Assembly: GCA_019787685.1 (NCBI GenBank)
Contig: JAHNUO010000006.1
Coordinates: 1,550,001 to 1,614,000 of the forward strand
Length of the DNA: 64,000 nucleotides
Origin: Chiua virens
Taxonomy: Eukaryota > Basidiomycota > Agaricomycetes > Boletales > Boletaceae
Direction of reading: 5' to 3'
This document shows positions 36,767-48,628 of the stretch, one piece after another. Under the pieces are notes generated by a model. The model did no database searches. It worked only from the letters and a program-made list of their open reading frames with translations, and was not told where the DNA came from. How positions within the stretch are numbered: the first letter of the stretch is position 1; each line of letters begins with the position of its first letter. Position numbers and translations under genes: made by a program.

Positions 36767-37283
36767 ATGTCTCTCGCTCGTATAACTCTGCGCAGTCTCT
36801 CTCGTTCCCGGCCCACCTTCGCCGTTTCTAAGCAGTCTGCGTACAGACTGCACCGTGCCAACTTTTCTGCCGCCGCAGGACCCTCGAAGGAAAACATTCA
36901 AGCTAGAATTTTCGAGGTCCTCAAGGGATTCGAGAAAGTCGACCCTTCAAAGGTAGTATATAAGGATCTACAGGTTCACTTCGTATTGACACACTTTCCA
37001 GATTTCTGCTTCCGCCGACTTTGCGAAAGACTTGTCTCTTGACAGTTTGGACGCGGTCGAAGTCGTTATGGCCGTAGAAGAGGTTCGTGTTTTCTTGGCC
37101 TCATCAACGACATGTCCAGTTTATGTGACCCTACAGGAATTTGCTATTGAAATTCCCGACGCCGAAGCTGATGAAATAAAGACGATTCAGCAGGGCTAGT
37201 CTTTTCATCCGCTGTCGAACTTTCATACTCATTCACCTTCAACAGCCATTGACTATATTGCAAAAACACCCGAAGGTTCGTAA
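36767..37283 (+). CDS. Mitochondrial acyl carrier protein (complex I-associated)
   Basis: Carries the phosphopantetheine arm for mitochondrial type II fatty acid synthesis; in fungi it also binds complex I and LYR proteins. Exons are 36767-36952, 37002-37082, 37137-37194 and 37246-37283 (120 residues). An Arg/Ser-rich presequence ([18 protein letters not shown]) is followed by the ACP domain. [19 protein letters not shown] includes the DSL Ser that receives phosphopantetheine, then [18 protein letters not shown] and [11 protein letters not shown]. The last intron (37195-37245) has a GC donor (GCTAGT), the only choice that gives the conserved QQ-AIDYI junction. Confidence 0.93.
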
Positions 37284-37551
37284 GCGTCACGCTCCACACT
37301 GTATAAGGCTCATTCTCCCTATCAGCTCAATAAAGATAGCACTCTTTGTTCGAATCTGTCACTTTGTATTCGGCTTCAATCAAACACGTTTCCATTTGGA
37401 TGAAGCACGCATTCGGAAAGCATTCAATTCTGTGGTTATTTGAGGTTGAATGTGTCACTTGCTCAAAAGCTTGACGTGATAACCCAATTTGGACCGCGAG
37501 TTGCATATATACGCACGTAGTCGTGAAGTGGTATCACAAATCTTATACCTC

Positions 37552-38867
37552 ATGCCGCTCTCTAAGAGTTTTGTTGTTCACCACCCACTTTTAAAAATTG
37601 GGTGTACCCTTGGTGAAGGTTCGAATGTGCTCACCACGCATATTGCACCATTGATGTGTTACAAATAGCCCCTCTATATGATCCCAAAACACAAATGCTG
37701 CACTTTGTGGATATCTGTGAAAACAAGGTAACGTGGCTGGTCTGATCTTAAACGTTAGAGAATCAGTTTGCCGAGCGCACTCGCTGCTTTTTGAAAGGTT
37801 TTCCATCTGGATACAAGGACTCTGGCATTAAGTGTAGAAACGTTTGACGAACCGATCACTTGTCTTGCCCTGAGGGACTCCGGGGAAGGGGTGAGTAATT
37901 TACGGACGTTCCATTGTCTGATTCTTTACTATCACCTTTTCAGCTTGCCTGCACAACAGGCAGTGGTTTCGCAGTGCTGGATGGGGGATCAAAGCTACAT
38001 TATCTCTGTAAACCATTGCCTGAACGTCACATCCCCTATGTGAGATTCAACGATGGAGCATGTGACAGCAAGGGGAGATTCTTTGCGGGATCTCTCTATT
38101 CAAAGGAACAAGACATCCCGGGACAGCTTTGGATGTATGACCCAAGCACATCAGAATGCAAGGTTGTAGATGAAGGGCCTTTCACGGTCTGTTATAGTGC
38201 CATATCATTGACACCGAGAGAAGGCTTACATACCGGGTTGTGCAGGACTCAAATGGACTGGGCTGGAGTCCCGAAGGGAAAACCATGCAAGTATGAAATC
38301 ATTCTCCCGTTGGTTGCATTTCTCAGAAGGGAGCTCCAGGTACTTCACGGACTCTCTCAATAATCTCATTTACGCCTATGATTATGACGATGGAAAATTG
38401 TCAAATCGGAGGGTTGCCATTGATGCGATTGCCGAGGGATTGCCAGAAAAGACCTTTTGCGATGGCCTATGTATTGACAAGGAAGGCTACATTTGGTGTG
38501 CAAGGTTTATCGATTGGCTGATTCTAGAATATATTGAATGACTCTTTAACAGATGGGGTGGTTCTCGAGTCGTCCGGTTTTCACCTCAGGGCAAAGTTGA
38601 CGCAGAGATACACTTTCCTACTGTTCTCAACGTGACTGCCTGTTGCTTTGGAGGTGGGTGATTAACTGGGGAGTGCTTGAAGAATCATGTTCAAGTTCTC
38701 GCGCAGGTCCCAACGAGGACCAACTCTACGTGACGACCGCCCACTGCGGTGCTGTCGGGGGAGATAGCAGCCTACAGGGAAAATACCCTAATTCAGGGCA
38801 CCTTTTCGTCGTGGATCTGTCGGGAAAGTACAAAGGAGGTCAATGGCGATACCCTTTTAGAGGATAG
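37552..38867 (+). CDS. SMP-30/gluconolactonase-like six-bladed beta-propeller protein
   Basis: Member of the regucalcin/gluconolactonase/LRE family, usually a Ca2+- or Zn2+-dependent lactonase of the cytosol. Eight exons: 37552-37618, 37669-37727, 37798-37890, 37944-38186, 38247-38290, 38340-38504, 38553-38653 and 38707-38867 (310 residues). Family text: CTLGEAPLYDP carries the metal-binding Glu; MLHFVDICENKVFHLD, FNDGACDSKGRFFAGS, SNGLGWSPEGK, YFTDSLNNLIYAYDYD, DGLCIDKEGYIWCARWGG and NVTACCFGGPNEDQLYVTTA follow. The metal-site residues N and D of NGLGWS and FTDS are present. The substrate cannot be told from sequence. Confidence 0.88.
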
Positions 38868-39428
38868 CATGGTTGATGTGGTCCACATAGGGGAGATAAG
38901 ATCCTCCGCGGGAAACTCGGTGATTGTGTAGTTGTACTTGTAGCAATATGCCCGGTTTTGAGAGGGGAATAAACTATTTGCCGGGACGAGTCAGTCTGAC
39001 CTCAGATAAGAACACAGTCGTTCTGACCTTTTGAGGATCGCACTTTCACTCAAAAAGATGTCTTATGATCTCGCTAGCGCGAAGGACACCTGTGCACAAC
39101 AATAAAGGCACCAGAGTCCTCGACTGTCAGTAAGGTTACAGATGGAGAGCATTTCTGTCTTTCGTATGTATCATTTGGCCAAATAACAAAAGGAAGTGTC
39201 GCCAGATTACCTAATGAGACCCCGCGGAGATGTCCGATAGCGACTGCATAGTTTTTGTCATGGTGGCTGTCTCAATCGAGTTTCCCACATTCCCCAACGA
39301 CCCTCAAGATCTTCAAGGTAAGTTGTCCGAGTCATTGTATCCAACTAATATCTCACTTTTCTCAACAGGTGAGACCGCACGCTCTGTTTTCACGCGCTCA
39401 GAATTCAACGTACTATATAGACTTCGTG
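38868..39428. promoter_or_regulatory. Intergenic region with probable 5' UTR intron of uL13
   Basis: This 560 bp stretch contains no coding gene I can recognise. A strong donor GTAAGT at 39318 and acceptor CAACAG ending at 39369 sit shortly upstream of the uL13 ATG. They are probably a leader intron, common in fungal ribosomal protein genes. Both short open frames here are then just leader sequence. Confidence 0.5.
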
Positions 39429-40195
39429 ATGGCCACTTTCTCCTCGACACCCATCGTTATTGATGGCAAGGGTCACCTCCTTGGTCGATTGGCCTCTATC
39501 ATCTCCAAGCAAATCCTCTCCGGGCAGAAGATTGTCGTAGTTAGATGCGAGGAGATCAACATATCTGGCAGCTTCTTCCGCAACAAGGTATGATGATACC
39601 TTCATGTCTTTCATACCAGACTCAGACAACATCTCGCGTCATACAGCTCCGTTACCACAATTTCCTCCACAAGCGTCACATTGTCAATCCAAAGAAGTCT
39701 GGCCCCTTCCACCACCGTGCCCCTTCCAAAATTCTCTTCCGTGCGATTCGCGGCATGGTGCCCCACAAAACTGCCAGGGGTGCCGCCGCCCTCGAGCGTT
39801 TAAAACTCTTTGAAGGTGTTCCTCCGCCCTATGATCGCAAGAAGCGGATGGTGGTTCCAGAGGCCCTCCGCGTACTGCGGTTGAAGCCTGGCCGGAAATA
39901 CTGCACTGTCAAGGTTTGCGATTAGAGTTGATATGTGGTGCACTCATAACACCTTTGTGCAGCGTCTGTCGCATGAGGTTGGTTGGGGTTACAAGGATGT
40001 TGTTGACCGGCTCGAGGAGAAGAGGAAGATCAAGGCACAGGCATTCCATGAACGCAAGGTACGTGCAGAACAAGAACATTAAATGTTAGGGCCTCAAATT
40101 CATTTTATTATTAGATTGCAGCTCTGAAGCTGCGCCAAAAAGCGGTCGCGGACGCATCACCATCCTTCGAGAAGCTGGCAGAGTATGGATTCTAA
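39429..40195 (+). CDS. RPL16: 60S ribosomal protein L16/L13a (uL13)
   Basis: Cytosolic large-subunit ribosomal protein. Exons 39429-39587, 39647-39913, 39963-40058 and 40115-40195 encode 200 residues, the normal length. Seen: [74 protein letters not shown] and [20 protein letters not shown], ending [10 protein letters not shown]. No frame break is needed. Confidence 0.96.
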
Positions 40196-41048
40196 TGGGA
40201 CCACCATGTTTGTGTGTCCAGATGCAGTCTACGTTATGTTTACTACCGATAAGACCATGCGTGTAACTATGCAACTTGCATCTGCTAGTGCAAGCTAGGC
40301 CCGCTTTCGCTATTCTTTTTCAGAGATTCAGCAGCCGAGCTGTGGGGCACCGAGCCTCAAATGCCGTGGGTCCAAAACCAGGAGGTTTGGAAATGAGAGA
40401 AGGCCCTTGAACAAGCGACACCCGGGGGAGTCCCCCGAGATCATCTTATCTCAACTTCTAGTTCGACAGTCACCTCCATGAAGTCAAACAGGGTCACTTT
40501 AATTCATCGGATAATGGGCCCTTGCGAAAGTATCAAGGTGATTGCCTTCACAAACTCTGACGGTGTTCGAACGATCCAAGTCACTTCGCCCGCTGTGCAC
40601 TGCTATAAAGAATGGAACAAGTAACATAAGATGGGAAAATACGTCGTGGACATCCCGAGACTCTAGACAGGCTATAAATACGTCATGAATCGATTGTGAC
40701 TGTGTTGCAATGAGGAACGGATGAGGATTGGGCTGCGACCAATCTTGAATCAAGGAGTCTGGCAGTGGGATGTAGCGTTGTTTCGAGAGAAATATACTTT
40801 TGACTGTGTGCTAACATGGACGATTATTGAACGACAAGCATTATCGAAATAAGCTATAGTCTACAAGGAACCACTTCGTTTAGCGTGATGAACGAGGTAG
40901 ACAGACTCGAGTTCTGTGGCTGTGCTGTCGGTGGCGGGAACGCGACGGACGCGCGTTTCTTGAGGAGAGTCACCTCTTCTACCTCTTCCACCGTTCCCGC
41001 CGTCATCCTCCCATCCTCCCCCTCATCCTCCTCGACAACCCCGACGCC
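40196..41048. other. Intergenic region, no gene seen
   Basis: 850 bp between the uL13 stop and the KH gene. The last 150 bases are pyrimidine-rich, as expected for the KH gene leader. I found no exon of a known family on either strand. Confidence 0.45.
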
Positions 41049-42168
41049 ATGTCCGCAGACCACACAACCCGCCAAAACACAGGTAGGCTGTCTCTTTCCT
41101 AGGGGCTCATCATTGCTTACCCAACAAAAGCATCTCCCGCAGCATCTCGCTCCCCGTCACCGACCTCTGCCAATGACATCCTAACCCTTCGTGCCCTCGT
41201 AACAACAAAGGAGGCTGGTGTAATCATTGGAAAGGGTGGAAAAAATGTTGCTGATCTCAGAGAGCAAACGGGAGTGAGAGCCGGCGTCAGCAAGGTCATA
41301 CCTGGCGTCCACGAACGTGTCCTCACAGTCGGTGGATCTGTCGACGCAATTGCAAAGGTATCCCTACCTCTCTACATGCTCAGTTTTCATCTTGATTTTA
41401 CTCACAATTCCTCTACGTCTGCAGGCGTACAACCTCATCATCACCCAACTCGTCTCATCAAGTCCCTCTCCTGTTTCCATCTCCTCGTCATCCCCACACA
41501 CCTCCATCCGCCTCCTCATCTCCCATAATTTGATGGGCACTATCATCGGCCGCAACGGCCTCAAAATTAAAGCCATCCAAGATATTTCTGGAGCTCGCAT
41601 GGTAGCCTCAAAAGAGATGCTTCCGCAGTCAACCGAACGCATCGTAGAGGTTCAGGGCTCTCCGGAAGCCATCAGTCGAGCAATCGAAGAAATTGCAAAA
41701 TGTCTGCTTGAGGACTGGGAAAGGGGCGCTGGGACAGTTCCTTTCCATCCAGGCGTTGGCGAAGAACGCATTGGTTCGAGACGATCAACCAATGGTTATT
41801 CCAGCGGTTTGAGCACACGCAGATCCATTGGTGATGTTGCTCGTCGTGGTTCGTCTCCGCCTTCCCCGCACTCACCGTCCATGTCACAACCACCGGCTAA
41901 TCTTCGTACACAAAACATCCTCATTCCTGCCGATATGGTCGGCTGCATCATCGGCCGTAATGGAAGTAAAATTACTGAAATCCGCCGACTCTCTGGATCC
42001 AAGATATCGATTGCAAAGGCTCCACACGACAATTCTGGTGAACGAATGTTCACTATTATCGGAACCCCTGCAGCCAACGAGAAGGCATTGTTTTTGCTCT
42101 ACAATCAGTTGGAGAGCGAGAAAGAGCGAAGAATTGGCAGGGAACAACAGCAGGAGTCCCAGGAGTAG
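41049..42168 (+). CDS. Three-KH-domain RNA-binding protein (PBP2/hnRNP K/PCBP type)
   Basis: Predicted mRNA-binding regulator with poly(C)-type KH domains. Exons are 41049-41082, 41131-41357 and 41425-42168 (334 residues). KH1: LRALVTTKEAGVIIGKGGKN, with GKGG loop. KH2: IRLLISHNLMGTIIGRNGLK, with GRNG loop. A Ser/Arg linker (SRRSTNGYSSGLSTRRS) separates KH3: NILIPADMVGCIIGRNGSK. The start is a short exon MSADHTTRQNTAS, split by a 48 nt intron. The C-terminus is Gln/Glu-rich. No frame break. Confidence 0.92.
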
Positions 42169-42784
42169 ACCAACACGCCCGCCATTCCACCACAGATATG
42201 CACAGCTTTTTCCCATTGATTCGACGCCTCATCAAATCCACCTGTATGCCTCATCCTCCCAGCCTTCTTGTCTTCCCTGTTTTCCATTCGCTACTTCCTC
42301 AAACATGGCTCCACTTTGTCGCCGCGCGCCCTCGAGAGAGCCGTAGTCGTTATTTGTCTTTAAACCCGTGCATCTCATCAGCCTCTATCATTGAAAATAC
42401 GCACGAAACCCCTCTTCACTTCGATGTTCTTGACTTCCGAGTGCTTGCCCCCAGTCCGCCCACGATAGCTCTGACCAAGACACATGCTGCGACATGCCTG
42501 ACATACTACAATGCATTATGCTTTAGCTTCTTCACCGACGATACACAGCATGTGTCCATTACTTGCTAGTTCTTTTCGCATTGGGTGTTTTCAGAGTATA
42601 TTATAAGATCACGTGTCGAGACCGTTAATTGATATGTTCAAAGTTTTCCATTCACCTTGTCCAAAATGAACGACAAACCTGGACATCCAACGTCCTCTTA
42701 CACGACCCCAATATATGACACCACAGCACTAACTTCCGCGTTGGCTAACCCATATGCTCAACTTATACACCGAACTATTATAAT
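42169..42784. other. Intergenic region, no gene seen
   Basis: 615 bp between the KH gene and the NUFIP1-like gene. It should contain the KH 3' UTR and the next promoter. No conserved exon text was seen. Confidence 0.45.
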
Positions 42785-44060
42785 ATGTCCCAGCATTACT
42801 ATCAGGCCTATATGCAAGCCTACTCAAACAATGGCCCATCTCGCACAACTTCGGAGGGGTACACCCTTTCATCGACCTACGTACCGGGCATGGCAATTCA
42901 AACCAGCCAAGCAACGTCATCGTTGCCTGCTGCCCTGGACCGAGCACCTTCACAGATACACTCAAAAACCATCATTAATCCCATCCTGAACCGCCTCACC
43001 TATGGGACCTGGTACCAACCCGGAGACTGTCGATGCACGCGCGCAGGCTGCCCATTCACCGGCTCCCGCAAATCTGTCGAGATCCATATGATGGATCGAC
43101 ACTTTATTTTCCCGCCCGGGTGGCAGAAACGGAACGAGTGGGATGCAGATCCGTCTTTAAGAGGGTACGTTTGCGTTACCTACACGCGCATGGCATGCCT
43201 CATTCTCGTTCCTTTTTTAAAATTATTTTACCCTTGCCAATGGTGCTGATTTCATCAGGAAGCCTATTGCGATCCAAGGGACGTCTTTAGTCCTGGACGC
43301 GCCAGAAGCGATCGATGCCTGGATAGCAGAGCGGAAAAGACGGTTCCCCACGGCCGACCGGGTTGAAGATAAGAAACGGAAACTGGAGGCGGCGGCTGCG
43401 CGTGGGGAGTTGACCCTAGAAGACATCGGTGCTGGCTCACGAAAGAAACACAAGCGAGACGCGACGTATACAGAGGGTGGCACCAGGGGATCCCGAGGAC
43501 AAGGACACAGGAGAGGCAGGGGTCGATCGCGGGGTATGGTGCAGCGTAGAGAATCCCGTCCGAAGGCTGTCGATGACGTGACAAACCCGACGAGTGATCC
43601 AAAAACCAAATGCACTTGTGAAGCAAGCCAAAAATCTGATTCGAGCGAAGATGATGACGAAGCACCTGAAGTGGCATCGTCCAAGGTGCCTACCGCACTA
43701 GCTTATCCACCGAAAGATGATGTTGGACTCAATAGTCAAGTGCACAATTTACGTCCGTCCCTTCGAGCACTGCGTCGAAAAAAAATTCCAGCCGAAGAAA
43801 CCACCGCGAAATCCGTTCGCGACTCGGCCAACACTCCTTCGTAACGTACTGAGAATTTACCATTTACCTGCTGTATCCGCTCTAATAATATTGTTAAGTT
43901 ACTTCTGCCTGAAATCCGTATCACGGTATCCAATCTATCGCAGGCGATACGATTCCTGGTTGACAATGATTTCCTCCGTGATGTTGAACTCCGACCAGGC
44001 GAAGCACAAGAACGGATGATCGAGGTCCTTGGGAGTCACGAAAACCCATGCCTTGCATGA
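42785..44060 (+). CDS. NUFIP1/Rsa1-like snoRNP assembly factor, frame break in an A8 run
   Basis: Box C/D snoRNP and ribosome assembly factor family. Exons are 42785-43164, 43259-43845 and 43899-44060. A single C2H2-like zinc finger reads CRCTRAGCPFTGSRKSVEIH with MMDRHF. The diagnostic PEP/NUFIP block is KPIAIQGTSLVLDAPEAIDA, then WIAERKRRFPTADRVEDKKR. An Arg/Gly-rich stretch follows. The C-terminal QPKKPPRNPFATRPTLLRN continues across the intron to LLLPEIRITVSNLSQAIRFL. Between the linker and this block the frame shifts by one at an eight-A run (43778-43785). Seven A would give a 375-residue protein. Homopolymer miscount is the simplest cause. Confidence 0.8.
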
Positions 44061-44161
44061 AAAGCCTGAATCCTCACCAGTCACACGTTGGGATATTCAG
44101 CAGAGGATGGATAAAGTAGATAACCTGTGCCGACTAGGCGGTGGAGAATACATTGATGTCA

Positions 44162-47100
44162 TTATCGGTCTCCCTCCGATTCTTCAGAGACACTCATACT
44201 GTCCAATGACCCGTCTTCGTTCGCCTCGACTTCCAATGACCGTTTCTCTACGTCAAATCCATAGCCTGTCAGACTTTCTGCGATCTGATCAACTTTAGAT
44301 GGTGTCGTGACCACAATGACGACGGAACTGGATGGGCTGAAAATCGGCAAGATATACTTTTTGAGACTCGCCAAAACATCATCTTTGGTGACAACTTGGT
44401 ATTGCTCCAAAAGCTGAAGGTTGTGGTCTTGACTAAGACCCTTTAGTGCTTGGTTGGTGAATGAGTTGATTGCCTACAGGAAGCTAGGTAAATGGAAAGC
44501 TCTGGATGCACGAGGGACTTACTGCTCTGCCTGCCGTTGCAACATTCTTTGTAACAGAGTAGACGATGCTACTCTTGGCCGCGTCCAGCGTTGTTTCTTC
44601 GAGCTCAATCTGGCAGAGTTAATCTACTGAATCGACGGAGACAATGGTGGAAAACTTACAGAACCATCAACTAGCCCAGAAACAACACCCTTCACCTGTT
44701 CAAATGCCTCTGTGCTGTTGGAGCTCTATGTAGAAACTCAGAAATAACGAGCGTTGGAACGGAAACCACCCTCACTCGGTATAGAGAAAATGTGATTAGC
44801 CCAGCTTCTCTATCCGCAGTCACGTATGCGCCGTAGGCGAGCCCGGCACCGCGGACTGATCTCTGTCAGAGGTGAGGTCAGCAAACTTGACAACGGTAGA
44901 AGGCTTCTACGATACCCATAAGAAGCTCTCCGCAGCATTAAGAACTTCGAGTGCGACCCGTAATGCTGGAAACTCTGGATGATTAAATCCTTGGATACCC
45001 TTGGTAGTATGATTGACAAAGGAACTCTCGATCGTGGGCAAGCCAACAACAACAGCCTGAAGAAGGGTGAACAGAAGTGCGGGAAAAAACCTATTTCCTC
45101 CTACCTTCTTGACAGGATTCCTTCCCAATTCGGTGAGCGTCTCACAAGTCAACTTGACCGGTGCCAAAGTTGACACTTGCTGAAAAGCGGAAAAGAGAGT
45201 GGTAAAACCATGTGAAAGCGGTATTAACTTGTACTTACGCTAAGGTGGCGGAACTTCTCGCTCCAGGTGCTGCGTGGCTTTTGCAGACCCAATACATTTC
45301 CAGTGACGGCTATCCGAATCCCCGAGGGATCAGTTACTGAGGTATCAGAATTCAGTGAAACAACTTCCAACACCCCCGAAAAAACTATACGTACAACACT
45401 CCCGCAGTTTTTCGAAGGCAGCAACAGTTTGCTCAGGGGACTCCTGGAGTTCTTTGATAAGCTTCGGCACAAAATCCGATTGGCCTAGAATTGCGCCAGC
45501 GAGTGAGGTAGAACTCTTGTCATATAAGGTTTCAGCCCATACGGATGACAATACGTTATTGCCATCACGTTTGAGCTCAGGGAGAGACTGAGCCAGCTTA
45601 GCAGCAGAAACGAGAAGCCTTTTCCGTGGGTTAGCCACGTCATGATCAGATAGATCGCGAAAACATTGGCTCGCCTTTCTTTGTCGAAAACAGCACCCCA
45701 AACGAGGTCGCGGAGCCAGGTGACAGCTGACTCATAGTTGGTTACCTCAACCTTGAAGCTTATACGCGCAAACTCGGTGAACTGATCTGATAATCCGAGC
45801 CCCAGATCATATGAAACGGTAAGGTCATCGAGTTGATTGACAACTTCCTCATGACTCAATACTTCGCCGTTTTCTAGCTTGACAGGTAAAGAGAAGAATG
45901 CAGCAGCATACGTAGAAACATATCTGTGAGACCTCAATGAGATAAGGCATCGGGTAAAATGGGAGCACCCACGGGCGAAGTTCGTCCGGTACGTTTGCAA
46001 GTGAGAAGAAAGCATGAATTCCCACAAAATCAGACTATAAAGTTCATCAGCGGCGAAAATTTGTCTGGGAGAGAAGAGGCGCACATTAACATGATCATAT
46101 TCTACAAAAATCGATAGCGGGTCGCCGTCATTCTCGATATGTTTCTTAAGGTCTGAATCTGAAGAAGCTGTGGACGAGCAGGCCCGACCCTTTCCCAGTT
46201 CTTGCGTGCTCTTCACGGGAATCCATGATATACTCTTCACGTCTGGAACAGGGAACGAAGTTAGAATCTTCTTGGGGATGGGCATTTCATGTTCTGCTTT
46301 GGCAGCCTCAAGTTCCTGTTCTGCCTTCGCAAGTCCTTCGGGCCCCAGCTTCTCAATCTGCGCGGCAAGACGAGCCTTTTCAATCGCTTCAAGTTTCTCT
46401 GCGAGATTGGCAGAAGGTCTTCCGATGACGACGGTGTAAGGTTGGTCCACAAAGTACCTGGTTATGCGACTAAGTAATACACTATGCAAGGTGCATGTAA
46501 CATACCTCTTTAGGAGGTTGGTCCATTGCGAGCTATTCCAAGCTCGAAGAAAATTGTAGTACTTGATCTCGTCCAAAGCCCCATGCAGATCCGAGCCATC
46601 CGCTGCTCCATATAAGAAATCCGTTATTATGGTGCCTGAAAAAGTATCTCCTTTAGCAGATTCAAGTTTGCTCCGCAACTAAAATGCCCGAATCAGCAAG
46701 ACAGCTAAACTTCAAGGCAAACGCAGAATCCCACTTGACGTTCGTCCCGATTGATGACCATTGACATCCGGGACATGTCAATTCCATTCCGTAACAATAC
46801 GACGGAAGCTGGCTGAGAGCTTCGCATCAAAACTGTCCAAGTGTTCTGCAGGCACGGAGCCGATATAAACGGGCAAATCGACCATTGTCACGCGAGTATC
46901 TTCACTGAAGTAAATGTAAGAGCTTCGAGGGAGTGAGTATGATGGCGGACTGTAGGAATGAGACCTTACCAAAGGGGAGATTCGATCTCAACGTATTCTT
47001 TGTTCAATGGAGCCACAGGTGATGATGTCAGATAGGTGGATAGGATGTCCAAAGCCTAAGAAATGTATTGGAGGGGATTCATGGCATCGTTTTTTGAAGC

Positions 47101-48570
47101 AAACCTTTCGTTCCAAGAATGCCGTTGGAGGTGGGCCATTGAACGTGATGAGCAGTTCACCTTGACTCTCATCTTTCTCCGGGAATTCCACGGCTTCCTT
47201 GATGACATCTTTCATGCGTTCGCGGCTGGCACTGGTTGTTTCTACGAATGGACGGTTCCAGCCACTCGGGCGAGGTCCTTGGTTTTGGCGATGTTCAATA
47301 ATGCTGGGCTCGACCTTCTCTTGAAGAACAGAAAGGAGAGACCTGGTTCCACTAGAGAGTTTTCCGGTTACTATCAACGACAAATTATGAGGAACATAAT
47401 ATGTGCTGTGGTATTCCTGAACTGCGAAGTGGGTATAAGTCAATGTATAAGAATAAATGAATGAATGATATACTTTGTTCTACTGTGAGGACACGCAAGG
47501 CTTCCATCAAGCCACCAGTTTCACTACGGTAAGCGCTGCCTGGAGGGTACAAGATACGTTGGGATCTGGAGGAAACTGAGCACGGACAACACCATTGATA
47601 GGACAAGGCTGACCGCAGAGCCATCAGATCGCCAGAAGTGTTCTCGCGCCCTTGCATTTCGCTGTACACCACACCAGCATCTTCACCTTTCGCATTAATA
47701 TGGTGAACCTGCGAGGAGTCGATAGAATTCTTTTCGGGTGACAAAGCCTGGTCATACCTCTGTCACAAATGCAGCTTTAGACATTGTCGGATATAAGATA
47801 TGATCCAGGTATATTGGCAAGAGTTGTAGAAATCCTTGTTCCCCCGCTGTCGAAGCGGTATAAGCTGCATGGAAGTAAAGATGAGAGAATGGATGAACGA
47901 AAGGGATGCATGGCTTGCCTGTGTGGTCATTATCCGTCCAAGCATTTGTGCCCTCGGAGAAACCACGATTAGCGAGGTGGTCTATGATACCTTTATACGG
48001 GAACTTTTCCGAGCCCATGAAGACCAGGCTAACGGACGTGGTTAAGAGGGAAGGATAAAAGCGCATCAAGTAACTCACTGTTCTAGGGTGTGCGGGCAAC
48101 CACTGTCGTTAAAGACTGGAAGAAATGAGCAGGGTAGACACCACTAGAGTAGGGATAGATGAGCATACTCTCAGTTGCAACCACAAAATAACCATTGATG
48201 AGTGGAGCTGGGAAAGAGTTCAGACACATAAGAGCAATACTGGGATGCGACATGTACCTTCATAATCCAAATGAACGAGGCTCAAGCCGCTGACACGGCT
48301 GCGCCATTTTGAGACGACCACATCAGTATAGTCTAGTTTGATACGTTGTAGAAGATCAAAGTTGCCAAAAGACGTGAATGTATCATCTAATTGAACTTGA
48401 AACGGAGCCATGGAAGCGAGAGGCCTTGACCGAGCGGGCAGGAGACTAGCCCGGGGTGGTGAACTTTGAGGCTGGCTGAAGCTACGGAGGGCAGGGAGGA
48501 ATGTTGTTGCGTGGTAAGGGGAGGGACGGCGGAGTGGTCTCGTCGCTAACAGGCGCGCAGAAGAGAGCAT
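44162..48570 (-). CDS. M16 family zinc metalloprotease (Cym1-like/Sdd3-like), one frame break
   Basis: Pitrilysin-type peptidase of about 1000 residues. The start MLSSARLLATRPLRRPSPYH is Arg/Ser-rich and may be a mitochondrial presequence; a Met at about 48409 (MAPFQVQLDD) is an alternative start. The inverted zinc motif HxxEH appears as PHTLEHLVFMGSEKF, split by an intron at 48029-48078. ANRGFSEGTNAWTDNDHT, LLPIYLDHILYPTMSK, VYSEMQGRENTSGDLMA, VPHNLSLIVTGKL and VNHTTKGIQGFNHPEFPALR follow. Two introns have GC donors (45619-45674, 47865-47928). One extra base near 46784-46787 interrupts IVTE and GIDMSRMSMVINRDERQ. About seventeen introns were placed. It resembles fungal YOL098C/Sdd3-type proteins more than Cym1; that choice is inference. 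Confidence 0.83.
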
Positions 48571-48628
48571 GTACGTGTTCACGCTGAGTCTGAGAGGAAC
48601 TATGCTCAGTGATATTACGTCATCCAAG
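48571..48628. promoter_or_regulatory. 58 bp divergent promoter, M16 protease / nuclease
   Basis: The start codons of the two divergent genes lie 58 bases apart, so leaders must be short or overlap. Confidence 0.45.

Noticed and set aside
38281..38340. GC-AG intron (GCAAGT donor) in the SMP-30 gene
   Set aside because: It would need an extra A to keep the frame. An ordinary GT donor four bases later (38291) gives a clean in-frame junction (EGKPCK-YFTDS), so it was not counted.
40499..40753. 84-residue minus-strand open frame
   Set aside because: No conserved text, no splice context, and it lies in the spacer after uL13.
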